In this document: positions 54,414 through 63,935 of the stretch, in pieces
How positions within the stretch are numbered: position 1 is the first letter of the stretch
Layout of the letters: every line of letters begins with the position of its first letter
Source: Rhinopithecimicrobium faecis
Lineage (GTDB): Bacteria; Bacteroidota; Bacteroidia; Sphingobacteriales; Sphingobacteriaceae
Length of the DNA: 64,000 nucleotides
Assembly: GCA_017942165.1 (NCBI GenBank)
Contig: JAGKSB010000012.1
Span: 52,321 to 116,320 of the forward strand
Direction of reading: 5' to 3'
Notes under the pieces: model-generated
Told to the model about the DNA's origin: nothing
The model's database searches: none
The model's input: the letters and a program-made list of their open reading frames with translations, nothing else
Program-made: the position numbers and the translations under genes

Positions 54414-55974
54414 CTGTTAATTTTTTATAGGCCAAGGATATTGCAAAGGGAATAAATTCACGCGCTGTGACGAGCTCCTCCAAGAGGGCGATGGCCGTAT
54501 TTGTATGTGTATCCAAGAGGTCTACAGCAGGTATCTTTTGTAGCACCTGCTCCTTCAGCTCCTTATAATGTTGGGCGGTGAGGCGCTGCCCATCAGCCAT
54601 AAATACGTGATTGCGTCGCCATTGCCAAAGCTGGGCACGCGCGATCTCTACCGTAGCAGCATCTTCCATTAAATGGTTTATCGCAACGGCGCCCTGCCCT
54701 TTAAGCCAGCGGCTTAAGTAGGTTATTGAAAGATGGATATTATCCATAACCCCTGCCGCGGTAACCTCGCCAAGGTTAGCCTGCAGCAATTCATGCTCCG
54801 TAATCACCCGATTCGAAATAGGCTTTTGGAGCTGATTGGCAGTAGTCATATAACTTTCAAAAGCTTCCCTAGCGACAGCCACCATAGCAGGATGTGCCAC
54901 CCAGGTGCCGTCGTGCCCCGCTTGCACTTCCCTCACTTTATCTAGACGCACCTTTTCAAAAGCGATGTCATTCCTCGCGTCATCCCCTTTAATGGGGATT
55001 TGTGCCGCCATCCCTCCAATAGCCAAAATACCATGTCTATGGCATGTTTGAATCACCAATGACGTATATGCCTCCATAAAGGGGCTTGACATCAACACGG
55101 TATTTCTATCAGGTAGCATGCAGTCTTCCTGGCTATGGAATTTTTTGATATAGGAAAATATATAGTCCCAGCGGCCACAGTTGATGCCTACAATGTAATT
55201 GCGCAGCTCAAAGATTATGGGCGCTAGCTGGAAGCTTGCGGTAATGGTTTCCGCTAAGACAGTAGCCTTAATACTTTCAGGAGGCAGTCCGATATGTCTT
55301 TCCGAAAAATGAAACACCTCAGCCCACCAAGCTGCCTCAGCAGCATCCTCCAATTTTGGCAGGTATAGATAAGGGCCTGTCCCTTTTGAAAGGAGGTGTT
55401 TAGCATTTTTGAAGAAGAAGATTCCAAAATCAAAGAGTGAGGCTGCGATTTCATCTTCTCCAATAAGCACATGGGACTCCTGAAGATGCAATCCTCTGGG
55501 GCGCACGATTAGAACTGCGGTCTCCTCCTTGAGGCGGTAACTCTTACCATTTTCCTCATAATCGATCTTCCCACGTACGGCATCGAAGATATTCTGCTGC
55601 CCCTGTAAGACATTATGCCATGTAGGGCTTAAGGAGTCTTCCAGGTCTACCATAAAAGTATTGGCTTCAGAATTCAGGGCATTAATTATCATCTTACGGT
55701 CTGCAGGACCCGTAATTTCTACAGTCCGCTGCTGCAGATCCAAGGGGATGGCTGTTACCTTCCATGATTTTGCGGCAACAGTTTTAAATTTTGGGAAGAC
55801 TCCACGATTGAAGTCCTGCTGTTGACGTTCCCGTTCGCGCAGCAGAAAGAGTCTTCTTTCATTAAATTCCTTGTGTAAGGTTAGTAAGAATTGTAAAACA
55901 TCCGGACTTAGTATTTTGGATGCATGGGCATTCGGCGTTGCATCAATTTGCAATTCCTTTAATCCTAGTGACAT
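54397..55974 (-). CDS. aceB: Malate synthase A
   Basis: From ATG 55974 (525 residues). A strong Shine-Dalgarno AAAGGAGA precedes this ATG, which is unusual for this genome and decides the start over the upstream frame to 56016. It condenses glyoxylate and acetyl-CoA to malate. Malate synthase motifs include [19 protein letters not shown], and [10 protein letters not shown] with the [10 protein letters not shown] segment. Operon aceB - aceA. Confidence 0.96.
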   Translation of the reverse strand: MSLGLKELQIDATPNAHASKILSPDVLQFLLTLHKEFNERRLFLLRERERQQQDFNRGVFPKFKTVAAKSWKVTAIPLDLQQRTVEITGPADRKMIINALNSEANTFMVDLEDSLSPTWHNVLQGQQNIFDAVRGKIDYEENGKSYRLKEETAVLIVRPRGLHLQESHVLIGEDEIAASLFDFGIFFFKNAKHLLSKGTGPYLYLPKLEDAAEAAWWAEVFHFSERHIGLPPESIKATVLAETITASFQLAPIIFELRNYIVGINCGRWDYIFSYIKKFHSQEDCMLPDRNTVLMSSPFMEAYTSLVIQTCHRHGILAIGGMAAQIPIKGDDARNDIAFEKVRLDKVREVQAGHDGTWVAHPAMVAVAREAFESYMTTANQLQKPISNRVITEHELLQANLGEVTAAGVMDNIHLSITYLSRWLKGQGAVAINHLMEDAATVEIARAQLWQWRRNHVFMADGQRLTAQHYKELKEQVLQKIPAVDLLDTHTNTAIALLEELVTAREFIPFAISLAYKKLTDEKFN

Positions 55975-56125
55975 ACAACTATCTCCTTTCTTGTAAAATA
56001 TTAAATATTTAAGCAATTTAATAAAATAATATTAAACTAAGGAAATATAATTTCTTTAAAAATATATTTGTTATACCAAAAAGATTTCTTGTATTCTATA
56101 AATTAAGAAAAATATAGCGAATAAA

Positions 56126-56156
56126 AAAAGCCCTACACATAGATGTGCAGGGCTTT
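56126..56156 (-). terminator. Terminator of the cold-shock gene
   Basis: AAAGCCCT.CACAT / TGTG.AGGGCTTT arms with a minus-strand U run. Confidence 0.88.
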
Positions 56157-56180
56157 ATACGTATATAAAAAACGTTAAAA

Positions 56181-56372
56181 TTACGCTACGCGTACATTAA
56201 CGGCATTTAAACCTTTTTTACCGTTTTCAACGTCATAAGTAACTTGATCATTTTCACGAACTTCGTGAATTAATCCTGTCATGTGTACGAAAACATCTTC
56301 TCCACCTTCTGCTGGTGTAATAAATCCGAATCCTTTAGTTACGTTGAAAAACTTTACTGTTCCTTGTTGCAT
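56181..56372 (-). CDS. cspA: Cold-shock domain protein
   Basis: A 63-residue single OB-fold RNA-binding protein with RNP1 KGFGFI (13-18) and RNP2 VFVHM (27-31). It binds single-stranded RNA and acts as an RNA chaperone. The long leader suggests cold or post-transcriptional control. Csp paralogues are common, so the symbol is generic. Confidence 0.93.
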   Translation of the reverse strand: MQQGTVKFFNVTKGFGFITPAEGGEDVFVHMTGLIHEVRENDQVTYDVENGKKGLNAVNVRVA

Positions 56373-56597
56373 TGTGTAATGTATTAATTATTATTAAAAA
56401 TTTTTAGCTGTGAAAGCAAGTAAGCGACCTAGCTTACCTATAATCTTTTTTTATTCTAAAAATGTCTACGAATAGTTACCTACATGCGCACCTAAGAAGG
56501 ATAAAAATAGCATCTGAAAATCGATAACCTAGAAAAAGAAGAGTGAACTTACGGTTTCAGAGAAGCGTTGGCAGGGCCTGATTATAAAACAAATGTA
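56373..56597 (-). promoter_or_regulatory. Cold-shock gene promoter and long 5' leader
   Basis: The only good -7 box, TACATTTG on the minus strand (56590-56597), lies about 210 nt before the ATG. The leader contains the inverted GTAAGC / GCTTAC region near 56420-56440. The rest of the gap up to 56707 shows no other feature. Confidence 0.6.
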
Positions 56598-56707
56598 ACT
56601 ATAATTTATCAGTAATAGAAGAACTTTATTTTTTATTATTTTTTTTATGGCATAAAACCGCCTTTAAAGCCCCCTAAACAAAATTATAAAATTCATGTTT
56701 ATAAACT

Positions 56708-57115
56708 ATGAACACTATCAAAAATAGCAAGAGCCAGACGATCGTACGCATATTAATGGGCTTAGCGATGCTTTTTGCAGGCATTAGCCATTTAACATTT
56801 TCTCGTGGTGAATTTCAAGCACAAGTTCCCAATTGGGTACCCCTATCTAAGGATTTAGTCGTATTGCTGTCCGGAGTTGTAGAGATTCTATTAGGCCTAG
56901 CCATGCTCCTGCTAAAAAATATGCGTAGAACAGTGGGCATAAGTCTTGCTATATTCTACCTGCTCATATTTCCCGGGAATATTGCTCAATATATAGAACA
57001 AAGAGATGCTTTTGGACTAGACAGCGATCAAGCACGCTTTACACGCCTGTTTTTTCAACCTATCTTAATGATTGCAGCCCTCTGGTCTACGGGTTTCTGG
57101 AATCGCAGGAGGTAG
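56708..57115 (+). CDS. DoxX-like small membrane protein
   Basis: A 135-residue protein with four hydrophobic helices, starting with IVRILMGLAMLFAGISHL, and a YLLIFPGNIAQYIE motif in helix 3, as in DoxX/SURF4-like families. Function unknown; relatives are linked to thiosulfate oxidation or redox stress. Monocistronic by position. Confidence 0.82.
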   Translation: MNTIKNSKSQTIVRILMGLAMLFAGISHLTFSRGEFQAQVPNWVPLSKDLVVLLSGVVEILLGLAMLLLKNMRRTVGISLAIFYLLIFPGNIAQYIEQRDAFGLDSDQARFTRLFFQPILMIAALWSTGFWNRRR

Positions 57116-57197
57116 TATATTTTCACTGAAAACAGCTATTTTATTTTCCCGTAAATAAGACGACTTTTATTTACCAACTCAACAATTGTAGACGATC

Positions 57198-59564
57198 ATG
57201 GCACACCGCATTTATATATATCTTTTTCAATCCGATACTGGTGAAAGCTACCCACACTATCTAGGAGAATGGAATTACGAAATTCCAGCGCTCTTAACAC
57301 CTCTTTTTTCTGCCAATCTAAGATGTAAAGGCACGCAGCTCTATGCCGATCGTGTGGCAGGGATTGCTGCTTTAAGAGGTTTTTACACCCTCTTAGACGA
57401 TGTCTACCAACTGGGGGATAGCAGCCAATTTAAGGAGGCTTCCGAACAGATGTTTGACTTTTTGGAAGCGTTACCGTTCGACACTTTTCAAATTAATGGC
57501 GCTGATGTCTTTAATATGAATGAAGAAAAACCTAGACAGCAGGCAAAAGAATGGGTTGAACAAATTCATGAACAAGTGAAATTATATGAGCTTGCTGTGC
57601 AAACTAACACCTTAACACCGCTCCATGAAATCATAAAATCATTTGGATACGACTCTTTTCTAGAAGCGCTACAAACGGAATGGGTAAACTTTGGCTTGGG
57701 CTATTGGAATGAGGATGTCTATAAGTCTGACTATATAGAGGTATTCATTGAAAATGGTTTGCAGGGCCTCAAAGATGAGCAAGGAAAAGAACTTGTACCC
57801 CCAATCTATCAGACAGTAGCTGATGTAATTGACATTTACTATGCCGATGAAAATGATAACGTCCTATCGTTAAGGGGTAGCATCGTAAGCGCTAATGAAA
57901 AATATGGCTTACTCGCTATTCCACAGAATTTAGTGTTGATACCCCTCGTTTATGAGGAGCTTTCATGGATTACGAACAATTATTTTAACGCCAAAATAGC
58001 GGGGAAATATCATTTAATAGACCATGAAAACATCGATTTATTGCAAATTACTAGTGAGGAGCCTTTTCACTATGAATATCCAAACTTATTCTTCTTAAAA
58101 ACAAAAGGCACAGCCAAAAGAACATACTATTCCAACACGGGGATATACTTAGGGGAGCATCTAGAAGAATCTCTACGGACTTTACCCAACAACTATTACT
58201 ACGTAAAAACAAATAAATTACAGAAGAAAATAGCTATTATTAAACCTGACGGTACACGCTTAGCAAATGATATAGATCAACTAATAGCAACAGAAAGCTA
58301 TCAGTCACTCGCCTACTGTAAAGGAAAAGAATGGTTGCTTTACGACACCGTATCCCATAAAAAATTAGCCGATAAAATCTCTATTAAGGGTGTATCCATC
58401 CCCAAATATGCGTATTTCTTTAAGGATATATACATACTTAACACCAACGAAGGTACAGGCCTCTATGGAGCTAATCAGGCTAAATGGCATGTAGAACCAA
58501 GCAACGCGCTAACAAAAATTGAGCATCTTGATAATCAATTTTTAAAAATTCATTTCAACAAAGGGATGATGTATTGGGATGACCTCAATCAGGAGCTCAG
58601 CGCCAGCTTTACCTATGTTTCAGAGGCTGTAGATCGGAACAATTATCAGTTACTCGTATATCGTAATAGGGAGCTTTTAGGGCTGCCTAACAATAACGAG
58701 CTAAGCCTTATACTGCCGGAAGAACTTGGAAAGATGTATATTTCACGTCACACCCTTGGCGCTGATGATCTAATGCATTTTGTTAATTTTTTCACATATT
58801 GGAAGGCAAAAGAAGGAGCAGATTACTACAAGAATTTTGATAATGAGACCTGCTACCAACTGGGAGTAGCTATGGTTGATAAAAGTGAGCTTGACGAAGC
58901 TGTCGCAATCTTTGAATTTGGAGCTTCACGAAATCATGCACTTATGATGACGGAATTAGGCATTCTATATGCCGATGAGGATAATGCAAACTATTATAAT
59001 CCCGAAAAAGCTACCACTCTTTATAAAAGAGCGGCAGCATTGGATGAGAAAAATGCATGGAATAACCTAGGCTATCATTTACAAAATGGCCTTGGTATAG
59101 CGAAGCATATTCCTGAAGCAATAGCGGCCTATAGTAAAGCGGGAGAACTCGGGAATGGTTTAGGCTACACGAATCTTGGTGATCTCTATTACTATGGCGA
59201 ATGTGTAGAAAAAAACTATGACACCGCCCTAGCCTATTATTTGAAAGCGGAAAAAAGGCACTATCCAAATACTGAAAAACTTGCCTCCATCTATTTTGAA
59301 AAAGAGGAATATAAAAAGGTGTTAAGTTTATTAAAGAAGGACTACAACCAGACATTTTCTGCGATCTACTACGCGCTGATGTATGAGGAAGGTCTGGGTG
59401 GCCTAAAGATTAATATTAAAAAAGCTATTTCCTACTATGAGCAAGCATTAGCCAAGAGTGACTACCCCTTTGCTTTACAACAGCTCTTAAACTATTACGG
59501 TAAAGGTGGTGCCTATGAGAATGAGGAAAAATATAACGCCTGGCTTCTACGCCGAGAAAGTTAA
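57198..59564 (+). CDS. Large Sel1-repeat protein with WG-like region
   Basis: A 788-residue soluble protein. The N-terminus MAHRIYIYLFQSDTGESYP opens a domain of about 170 residues that I associate with DUF7822-type proteins; the middle (about 175-520) has WG/KWG-like repeats (EQGKELVPPIYQTV, KYGLLAIPQNLVLIPLVYEEL); the C-terminus (about 560-780) is Sel1 helical repeats (AMVDKSELDEAVAIFEFGA, GLGIAKHIPEAIAAYSKAGE). Such proteins mediate interactions and often occur in immunity or effector contexts. Function unknown. Confidence 0.78.
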   Translation: MAHRIYIYLFQSDTGESYPHYLGEWNYEIPALLTPLFSANLRCKGTQLYADRVAGIAALRGFYTLLDDVYQLGDSSQFKEASEQMFDFLEALPFDTFQINGADVFNMNEEKPRQQAKEWVEQIHEQVKLYELAVQTNTLTPLHEIIKSFGYDSFLEALQTEWVNFGLGYWNEDVYKSDYIEVFIENGLQGLKDEQGKELVPPIYQTVADVIDIYYADENDNVLSLRGSIVSANEKYGLLAIPQNLVLIPLVYEELSWITNNYFNAKIAGKYHLIDHENIDLLQITSEEPFHYEYPNLFFLKTKGTAKRTYYSNTGIYLGEHLEESLRTLPNNYYYVKTNKLQKKIAIIKPDGTRLANDIDQLIATESYQSLAYCKGKEWLLYDTVSHKKLADKISIKGVSIPKYAYFFKDIYILNTNEGTGLYGANQAKWHVEPSNALTKIEHLDNQFLKIHFNKGMMYWDDLNQELSASFTYVSEAVDRNNYQLLVYRNRELLGLPNNNELSLILPEELGKMYISRHTLGADDLMHFVNFFTYWKAKEGADYYKNFDNETCYQLGVAMVDKSELDEAVAIFEFGASRNHALMMTELGILYADEDNANYYNPEKATTLYKRAAALDEKNAWNNLGYHLQNGLGIAKHIPEAIAAYSKAGELGNGLGYTNLGDLYYYGECVEKNYDTALAYYLKAEKRHYPNTEKLASIYFEKEEYKKVLSLLKKDYNQTFSAIYYALMYEEGLGGLKINIKKAISYYEQALAKSDYPFALQQLLNYYGKGGAYENEEKYNAWLLRRES

Positions 59565-59574
59565 CATGATAAAA

Positions 59575-59617
59575 AATAAGCCCCATAGAAGTATAATTAT
59601 ACTTTTATGGGGCTTCT
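59575..59617. terminator. Bidirectional terminator, Sel1 / cytolysin-like
   Basis: AGCCCCATA.AAGTATAATTATACTT.TATGGGGCT stem. Part of it is repeated downstream: TTATGGGGCTTCTC occurs at 59605-59618 and 59628-59641. Confidence 0.85.
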
Positions 59618-59710
59618 CACAACTAGGTTATGGGGCTTCTCGCTACAAAGAAAGTTATATTTCGGTCTTCCCTATTCTATAAACTTTTATTGCCGCGTCA
59701 TGGAATGGAT

Positions 59711-61375
59711 TTAGAACATTAAATCAAAGGAAAGATCCTTATTAAAGAATGTTATTGTTTTCCGAGCTCCTGCTTTAATTTCACTTATATTAATCGGATT
59801 ATCCGATCTAGTCCAGGTATTAAAAGTAATATCTGTTCCAGCTGGCTTACAGTCGTAATCTTCTACCCTTGCGTATACGTAAAAGTTACCATGCTCGTCA
59901 ATCGTAGGATTCTCAATTTTAAAAATATCTTTCCCCGATTTATCATAGTATTCTTTCTTGGAAACATTTTCTGATTTTCGCTTATCGATATAGAAATACC
60001 AGTAAGAATAACTCATTCCACCAGTCTTATCTGCTGTATTTAAATAAACATGACATTGACCATACGATCGGAAAGTACCATCTTTTATCCCTGCCATATG
60101 GCCCGTTAAAATTTGCGCTTTTACTGGTGCAGCTAATTTTTTAGGAGCTGCTTTACCCACAGCCACATAGTCATTAGCAAGCAGTAAATCATTAATTTTC
60201 ACATCATTTGCGACAGAGTTCACATCCTTAGGAAATAAATACCTCATTTTACAGCTTAAAGGAATCGCAGGAACGTTACTGGTTGAAAAATTACGCATAA
60301 AATTTCTAGACTCACTTTGCATTAATGCAATAATACTTTGAATATCTCCTGATTTATTCGCTATAGATGGCGAAACGCCATAATAAGTAAATTTAACATC
60401 GACACTCTTGGAACCTAAGCTTGCTCCATAGTCAAAACCTACTTTTCCAGAAGCTAGACCATATTCAATATTAGCTGCTAATTTAGCCTTCTGTTCTTCA
60501 CTTAACTCACTACTTGAAATTTCAGCTTCAATGGCAAAACCATAATCGATGGAAGATACATACATAGGCCTTAATTTTGGATCAACATAGGGGATGGCAT
60601 TCATAATATCATAATTCTTATTAGTTGCCTGGATGTTATTAACCTTATTCACTTCCAAAGAATAGACCTTACTTACCATAACTACCTTTATTGAGCTCGC
60701 AGTTGAAGAGCTAGACGTAGAGTAACCCATATCCACAGAAACGGACATATAACCACCTCCAACTTGGATATCCATGGATTGTGCTTCAGCCTTAGAAGTA
60801 TATATTCCAGAAATAGAAGTATAGTCAGCCTGCTTAGGCATAATCGCTCCTGTTAGGTGATTAGAGGATTGTGTAAGGAAAATATGTTTTTGTGCATTTT
60901 CTGACAATTGCGCATTGCTTGAATGTACGGTACCAGTTAAATAAATATTCTCCCCGTTAAATGCATTCCACTGTCTGATATTTTTTAGGTTTCGCTTAAT
61001 CTTATCTTCAGTAAAGATCGCTCCTAAATAGATATCCTTATACTTTGATTCGGTAGGCTCAAAATATAATCGGGAAGCATTTTCCTCTTTACTAGCATCG
61101 GCATTAATAAATGGGGAGTTGTTGGTAAGTTTTGGATATAAAGTAAAACTTGTACCATTAATTGATTTCTCTGCTCTTCCAGTCTTATTCGCTGTTAAAG
61201 TCTCTGGATTTAGCCTTGTGCTGAAATACTTCTTTAGCGCCTCCACAGATACGTAATTTCTTGTCGTAGGTGCTTGGGTTTGAGTTTGGGTTTGGGTTTG
61301 AGTTTGAGCTTGAACAGCGATAGAACCCTGTACAAAAAGCGCTAGTAAAAGCACATTTTTCACTTTTGTATTCAT
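59711..61375 (-). CDS. Cholesterol-dependent-cytolysin-like pore-forming protein
   Basis: A 554-residue protein with a signal peptide (cut after about residue 23, ...SIAVQA) and a QTQTQTQTQTQ tract directly behind it. Residues about 40-400 resemble the thiol-activated cytolysin core: KVYSLEVNKV (235-244), PMYVSSIDYGFAIEAEI (268-284) and VDVKFTYYG (323-331) parallel conserved strands of CDC toxins. The C-terminal domain (about 410-554) is beta-rich, but lacks the tryptophan-rich undecapeptide of true CDCs. It fits CDC-like proteins described from Bacteroidota. The target is unknown. Confidence 0.7.
   Translation of the reverse strand: MNTKVKNVLLLALFVQGSIAVQAQTQTQTQTQTQAPTTRNYVSVEALKKYFSTRLNPETLTANKTGRAEKSINGTSFTLYPKLTNNSPFINADASKEENASRLYFEPTESKYKDIYLGAIFTEDKIKRNLKNIRQWNAFNGENIYLTGTVHSSNAQLSENAQKHIFLTQSSNHLTGAIMPKQADYTSISGIYTSKAEAQSMDIQVGGGYMSVSVDMGYSTSSSSTASSIKVVMVSKVYSLEVNKVNNIQATNKNYDIMNAIPYVDPKLRPMYVSSIDYGFAIEAEISSSELSEEQKAKLAANIEYGLASGKVGFDYGASLGSKSVDVKFTYYGVSPSIANKSGDIQSIIALMQSESRNFMRNFSTSNVPAIPLSCKMRYLFPKDVNSVANDVKINDLLLANDYVAVGKAAPKKLAAPVKAQILTGHMAGIKDGTFRSYGQCHVYLNTADKTGGMSYSYWYFYIDKRKSENVSKKEYYDKSGKDIFKIENPTIDEHGNFYVYARVEDYDCKPAGTDITFNTWTRSDNPINISEIKAGARKTITFFNKDLSFDLMF
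61275..61314 (-). repeat. Hexamer microsatellite in the cytolysin-like gene
   Basis: Five to six CAAACY units encode the QT tract of the mature N-terminus. Slippage would change length by two residues without a frameshift. Confidence 0.85.
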
Positions 61376-61807
61376 TGGTAACGTGATATAATAAAATATT
61401 TGATTGAGTTAAAATTCAAACACATCACTTTTAAAGCATAATCCTATTATTTCAACGCAAGAGACTAGCATCTAGCACACTTAAATTATCAAAAAATAAA
61501 AATCACAAAGAAAAATGACAGGTAGATGCAAACAAGCACATGATTTTGCCCCAATTTTAAAAAATTTTATAGCAAGACGCAAGATAAAATACAAAAATAC
61601 CTATTTGTAGGTAGTAATTACGATTGAAATTAGACCCTACCAATTCAAAGTTCAATTACTTAGGAAGGATGTTTCTAGGCATAAAATCGGGGATATTTCT
61701 AAACCTGAAAAAGGGGTGTAAATAGTATGTATTGACCGACACCTTAAGGTTAAGGATTGGTATAAGGATCATAGTCACTAGGGATGCGACTATGATCCTT
61801 TATGAGA
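61376..61807. other. AT-rich intergenic region, cytolysin-like / GH110
   Basis: Holds a possible minus-strand -7 box TATTTTTG (61592-61599; no good TTG upstream), a small TACCTA/TAGGTA hairpin, and the GH110 terminator. Otherwise nothing recognisable. Confidence 0.5.
61764..61802 (-). terminator. Hairpin after the GH110 gene
   Basis: AAGGATCATAGTC / GACTATGATCCTT perfect arms with an 11-nt loop; weak T run. Confidence 0.75.
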
Positions 61808-63640
61808 TTATTTTGAATTTTCAGGTAAGCTAAGCGGCTTTCCATTAATCGTATTACCTTCAATTTTGGCATTAATAACACGTTCAAATAGGATTTCCTT
61901 TTTATTCCAATGGAAGGCAGGATAATCGTTATTCGTACTGATTATGTTATTCTTAAAGGTAATTCCATCAACCGATTTAGCATATAAAAGTGGTTTATCA
62001 AAAGTTTCAAACTTATTGTTTTCAATTTTTATATTGCTATGAAAATACTTTTTCTGACTTTTTAAATCTGGAATTTCCGGATAAATAGAAATTACAGCAT
62101 TTGTAAATTGAAATTGACTTGTCAATGCATTTATAAAGGTATTGTTGGTAATTAAAATATTACGTGTAGAACCAGTTTCATACCAGCCGTTAGAATCGCC
62201 ACATAATAAAATTGCAGTTCCTGAGGTATGGTCAAATAGGTTGTCTTTAACAATTGTCGGCTGTGGTGTACTGAAAAGTGCTCCACGCGCTCTATTATTG
62301 CGTACAAGGTTTTTTGAAAATTCTACACGTGGCGTCCATGTTAAGTTTTCAATACCAATATCCATCAGTTGTGGGTCTACTTGCTCATCGAGCTCCTTTG
62401 TAAAAACAATTTTGAATTCACGAATGGGGTCAGTTGGATTTTGGCGTAGCACCTCAATAGCAGCGATGGTATTCTTATTATCGAAAAGCTCCATTGTTTT
62501 CGACTGAATAAACTGTACGGAGTCTGCTGCATATCCCCAATCAAAACCATACGCTTGACCGTGCATATATTTAGCTATAACGGTATTTTTATTAACTTTT
62601 TTCAATACTTTCAAGTAGGTTCCATGAATATTGATAGCATCATCCATCATATTTTCATAGACTCCATTTCTTGCGATAATAACGCCTTTACAGCCTGAGA
62701 AATGAGTAGCATCAGCTTGAGCAGTAAAGTATCGAGGATCTTTCTTGCCTCTAAAAGTGACATTAAATTTTTCTAAATAAATATTATTTGTCAACTGCGC
62801 TAACAAGCCCATTCCTTCAGAATAGTGGACATTGACGTTATTCAATTTAATATTTTCACCTTTATGCACAAAAATTCCTGGATTAGGTCTTTGCCAGCTG
62901 CGCATAGCTACAATCATGCCTGCTTTCAGCTTAGGATTTTTCCAATTGGTGGCTTTAATTACTCCTTTAGAAATCTCTGTAACTTTACTAGTACCTACAG
63001 CAATATCACTTGTGTTATAAACAATTCGTTTACTATCCTGCTCAAAGACGATACCAGCCACTGGGCGCATTTCCCAGTTATGTCCCGTATTGTAAAATAC
63101 ACTATCCTTAATGGTGTACGTTACCCAAGGGGCAGTTTCATAGGTTATAGTACCTGCCTGGATATCATTTTCCAAAATTTTCACTTGACAGATTTGCGGT
63201 TGCTGGAAATCAATATTAATATTCTTTAAGGTAAGATTCTTATTTTCAATTAGAGAAATTGGCAACATCCGTCCATGAAAAATAAAGTCCGCACCTTGCC
63301 CGTCAAGGCTAATATTATTGTAGTGTTCTAAACTTATTCCAACAATTTTAGGGTTATCCTGATCATGATTAGAGATATAATATTCTTTTCTAACGGCTCC
63401 TTCAGGATAGAAATCATAGCGTCCCTTTTTAAATCGGATAGTAATCGCCGTGTTATGTCCTGCTTCTTCAACGATTTGTTTTATAGCGCTATTTACAAGT
63501 GTGCTCATATTCGCCCCCGTATTTGGCTTTACGCCATATTTCACGAGGTCATAGACATTAGGTGCTGCGCTTGCATGTGATTGAAAACAGAAGAAGAGCA
63601 CAAAAATTAGCAATAAATTACTTTTACTAAAAGTAGGCAT
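61808..63640 (-). CDS. GH110 family alpha-1,3-galactosidase
   Basis: From ATG 63640 (610 residues) a signal peptide MPTFSKSNLLLIFVLFFCFQS is followed by a right-handed parallel beta-helix. The sequence closely follows GH110 enzymes: DLVKYGVKPNTG, YISNHDQDNPKIVG (89-101 region), LDGQGADFIFHGRM (112-125), APWVTY, MRSWQRPNPGIF, DPRYFTAQADATHFSGCKG and MMDDAINIHGTYL (331-343). GH110 enzymes remove terminal alpha-1,3-galactose from blood-group B and related glycans. The upstream frame to 63730 lacks sense. Confidence 0.9.
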   Translation of the reverse strand: MPTFSKSNLLLIFVLFFCFQSHASAAPNVYDLVKYGVKPNTGANMSTLVNSAIKQIVEEAGHNTAITIRFKKGRYDFYPEGAVRKEYYISNHDQDNPKIVGISLEHYNNISLDGQGADFIFHGRMLPISLIENKNLTLKNINIDFQQPQICQVKILENDIQAGTITYETAPWVTYTIKDSVFYNTGHNWEMRPVAGIVFEQDSKRIVYNTSDIAVGTSKVTEISKGVIKATNWKNPKLKAGMIVAMRSWQRPNPGIFVHKGENIKLNNVNVHYSEGMGLLAQLTNNIYLEKFNVTFRGKKDPRYFTAQADATHFSGCKGVIIARNGVYENMMDDAINIHGTYLKVLKKVNKNTVIAKYMHGQAYGFDWGYAADSVQFIQSKTMELFDNKNTIAAIEVLRQNPTDPIREFKIVFTKELDEQVDPQLMDIGIENLTWTPRVEFSKNLVRNNRARGALFSTPQPTIVKDNLFDHTSGTAILLCGDSNGWYETGSTRNILITNNTFINALTSQFQFTNAVISIYPEIPDLKSQKKYFHSNIKIENNKFETFDKPLLYAKSVDGITFKNNIISTNNDYPAFHWNKKEILFERVINAKIEGNTINGKPLSLPENSK

Positions 63641-63935
63641 AGGTATTTGAGGTTTAAATATAAATAAGTAAGGTTTAAGAATTTTTTTTAAAAATTTTAC
63701 AATGATACTTAAAAAAAATATTGAAATCAATTTTGATGACTCTGAATAATTACCATTTTTGCATACTGACCTTAGACGTTATGTATGTCGGAAATTATCG
63801 ACCTGAATAAAGCTATTACATAAATATTCGCCAGGTATCAGCTAGGAATTATTGCAGCCTCACACCTCTCCTCTAATTTAGCCCCCAATAAGTTCGGAGT
63901 GAAATTTTAGATTTCAAATTAATACATTTGAGATA
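63641..63935. other. Intergenic region, GH110 / transposase-like gene
   Basis: AT-rich; holds the GH110 upstream region and a TACATTTG box (63923-63930). An insertion-sequence end probably lies between about 63840 and 63920, but no inverted repeat can be confirmed without the other end. Confidence 0.5.
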
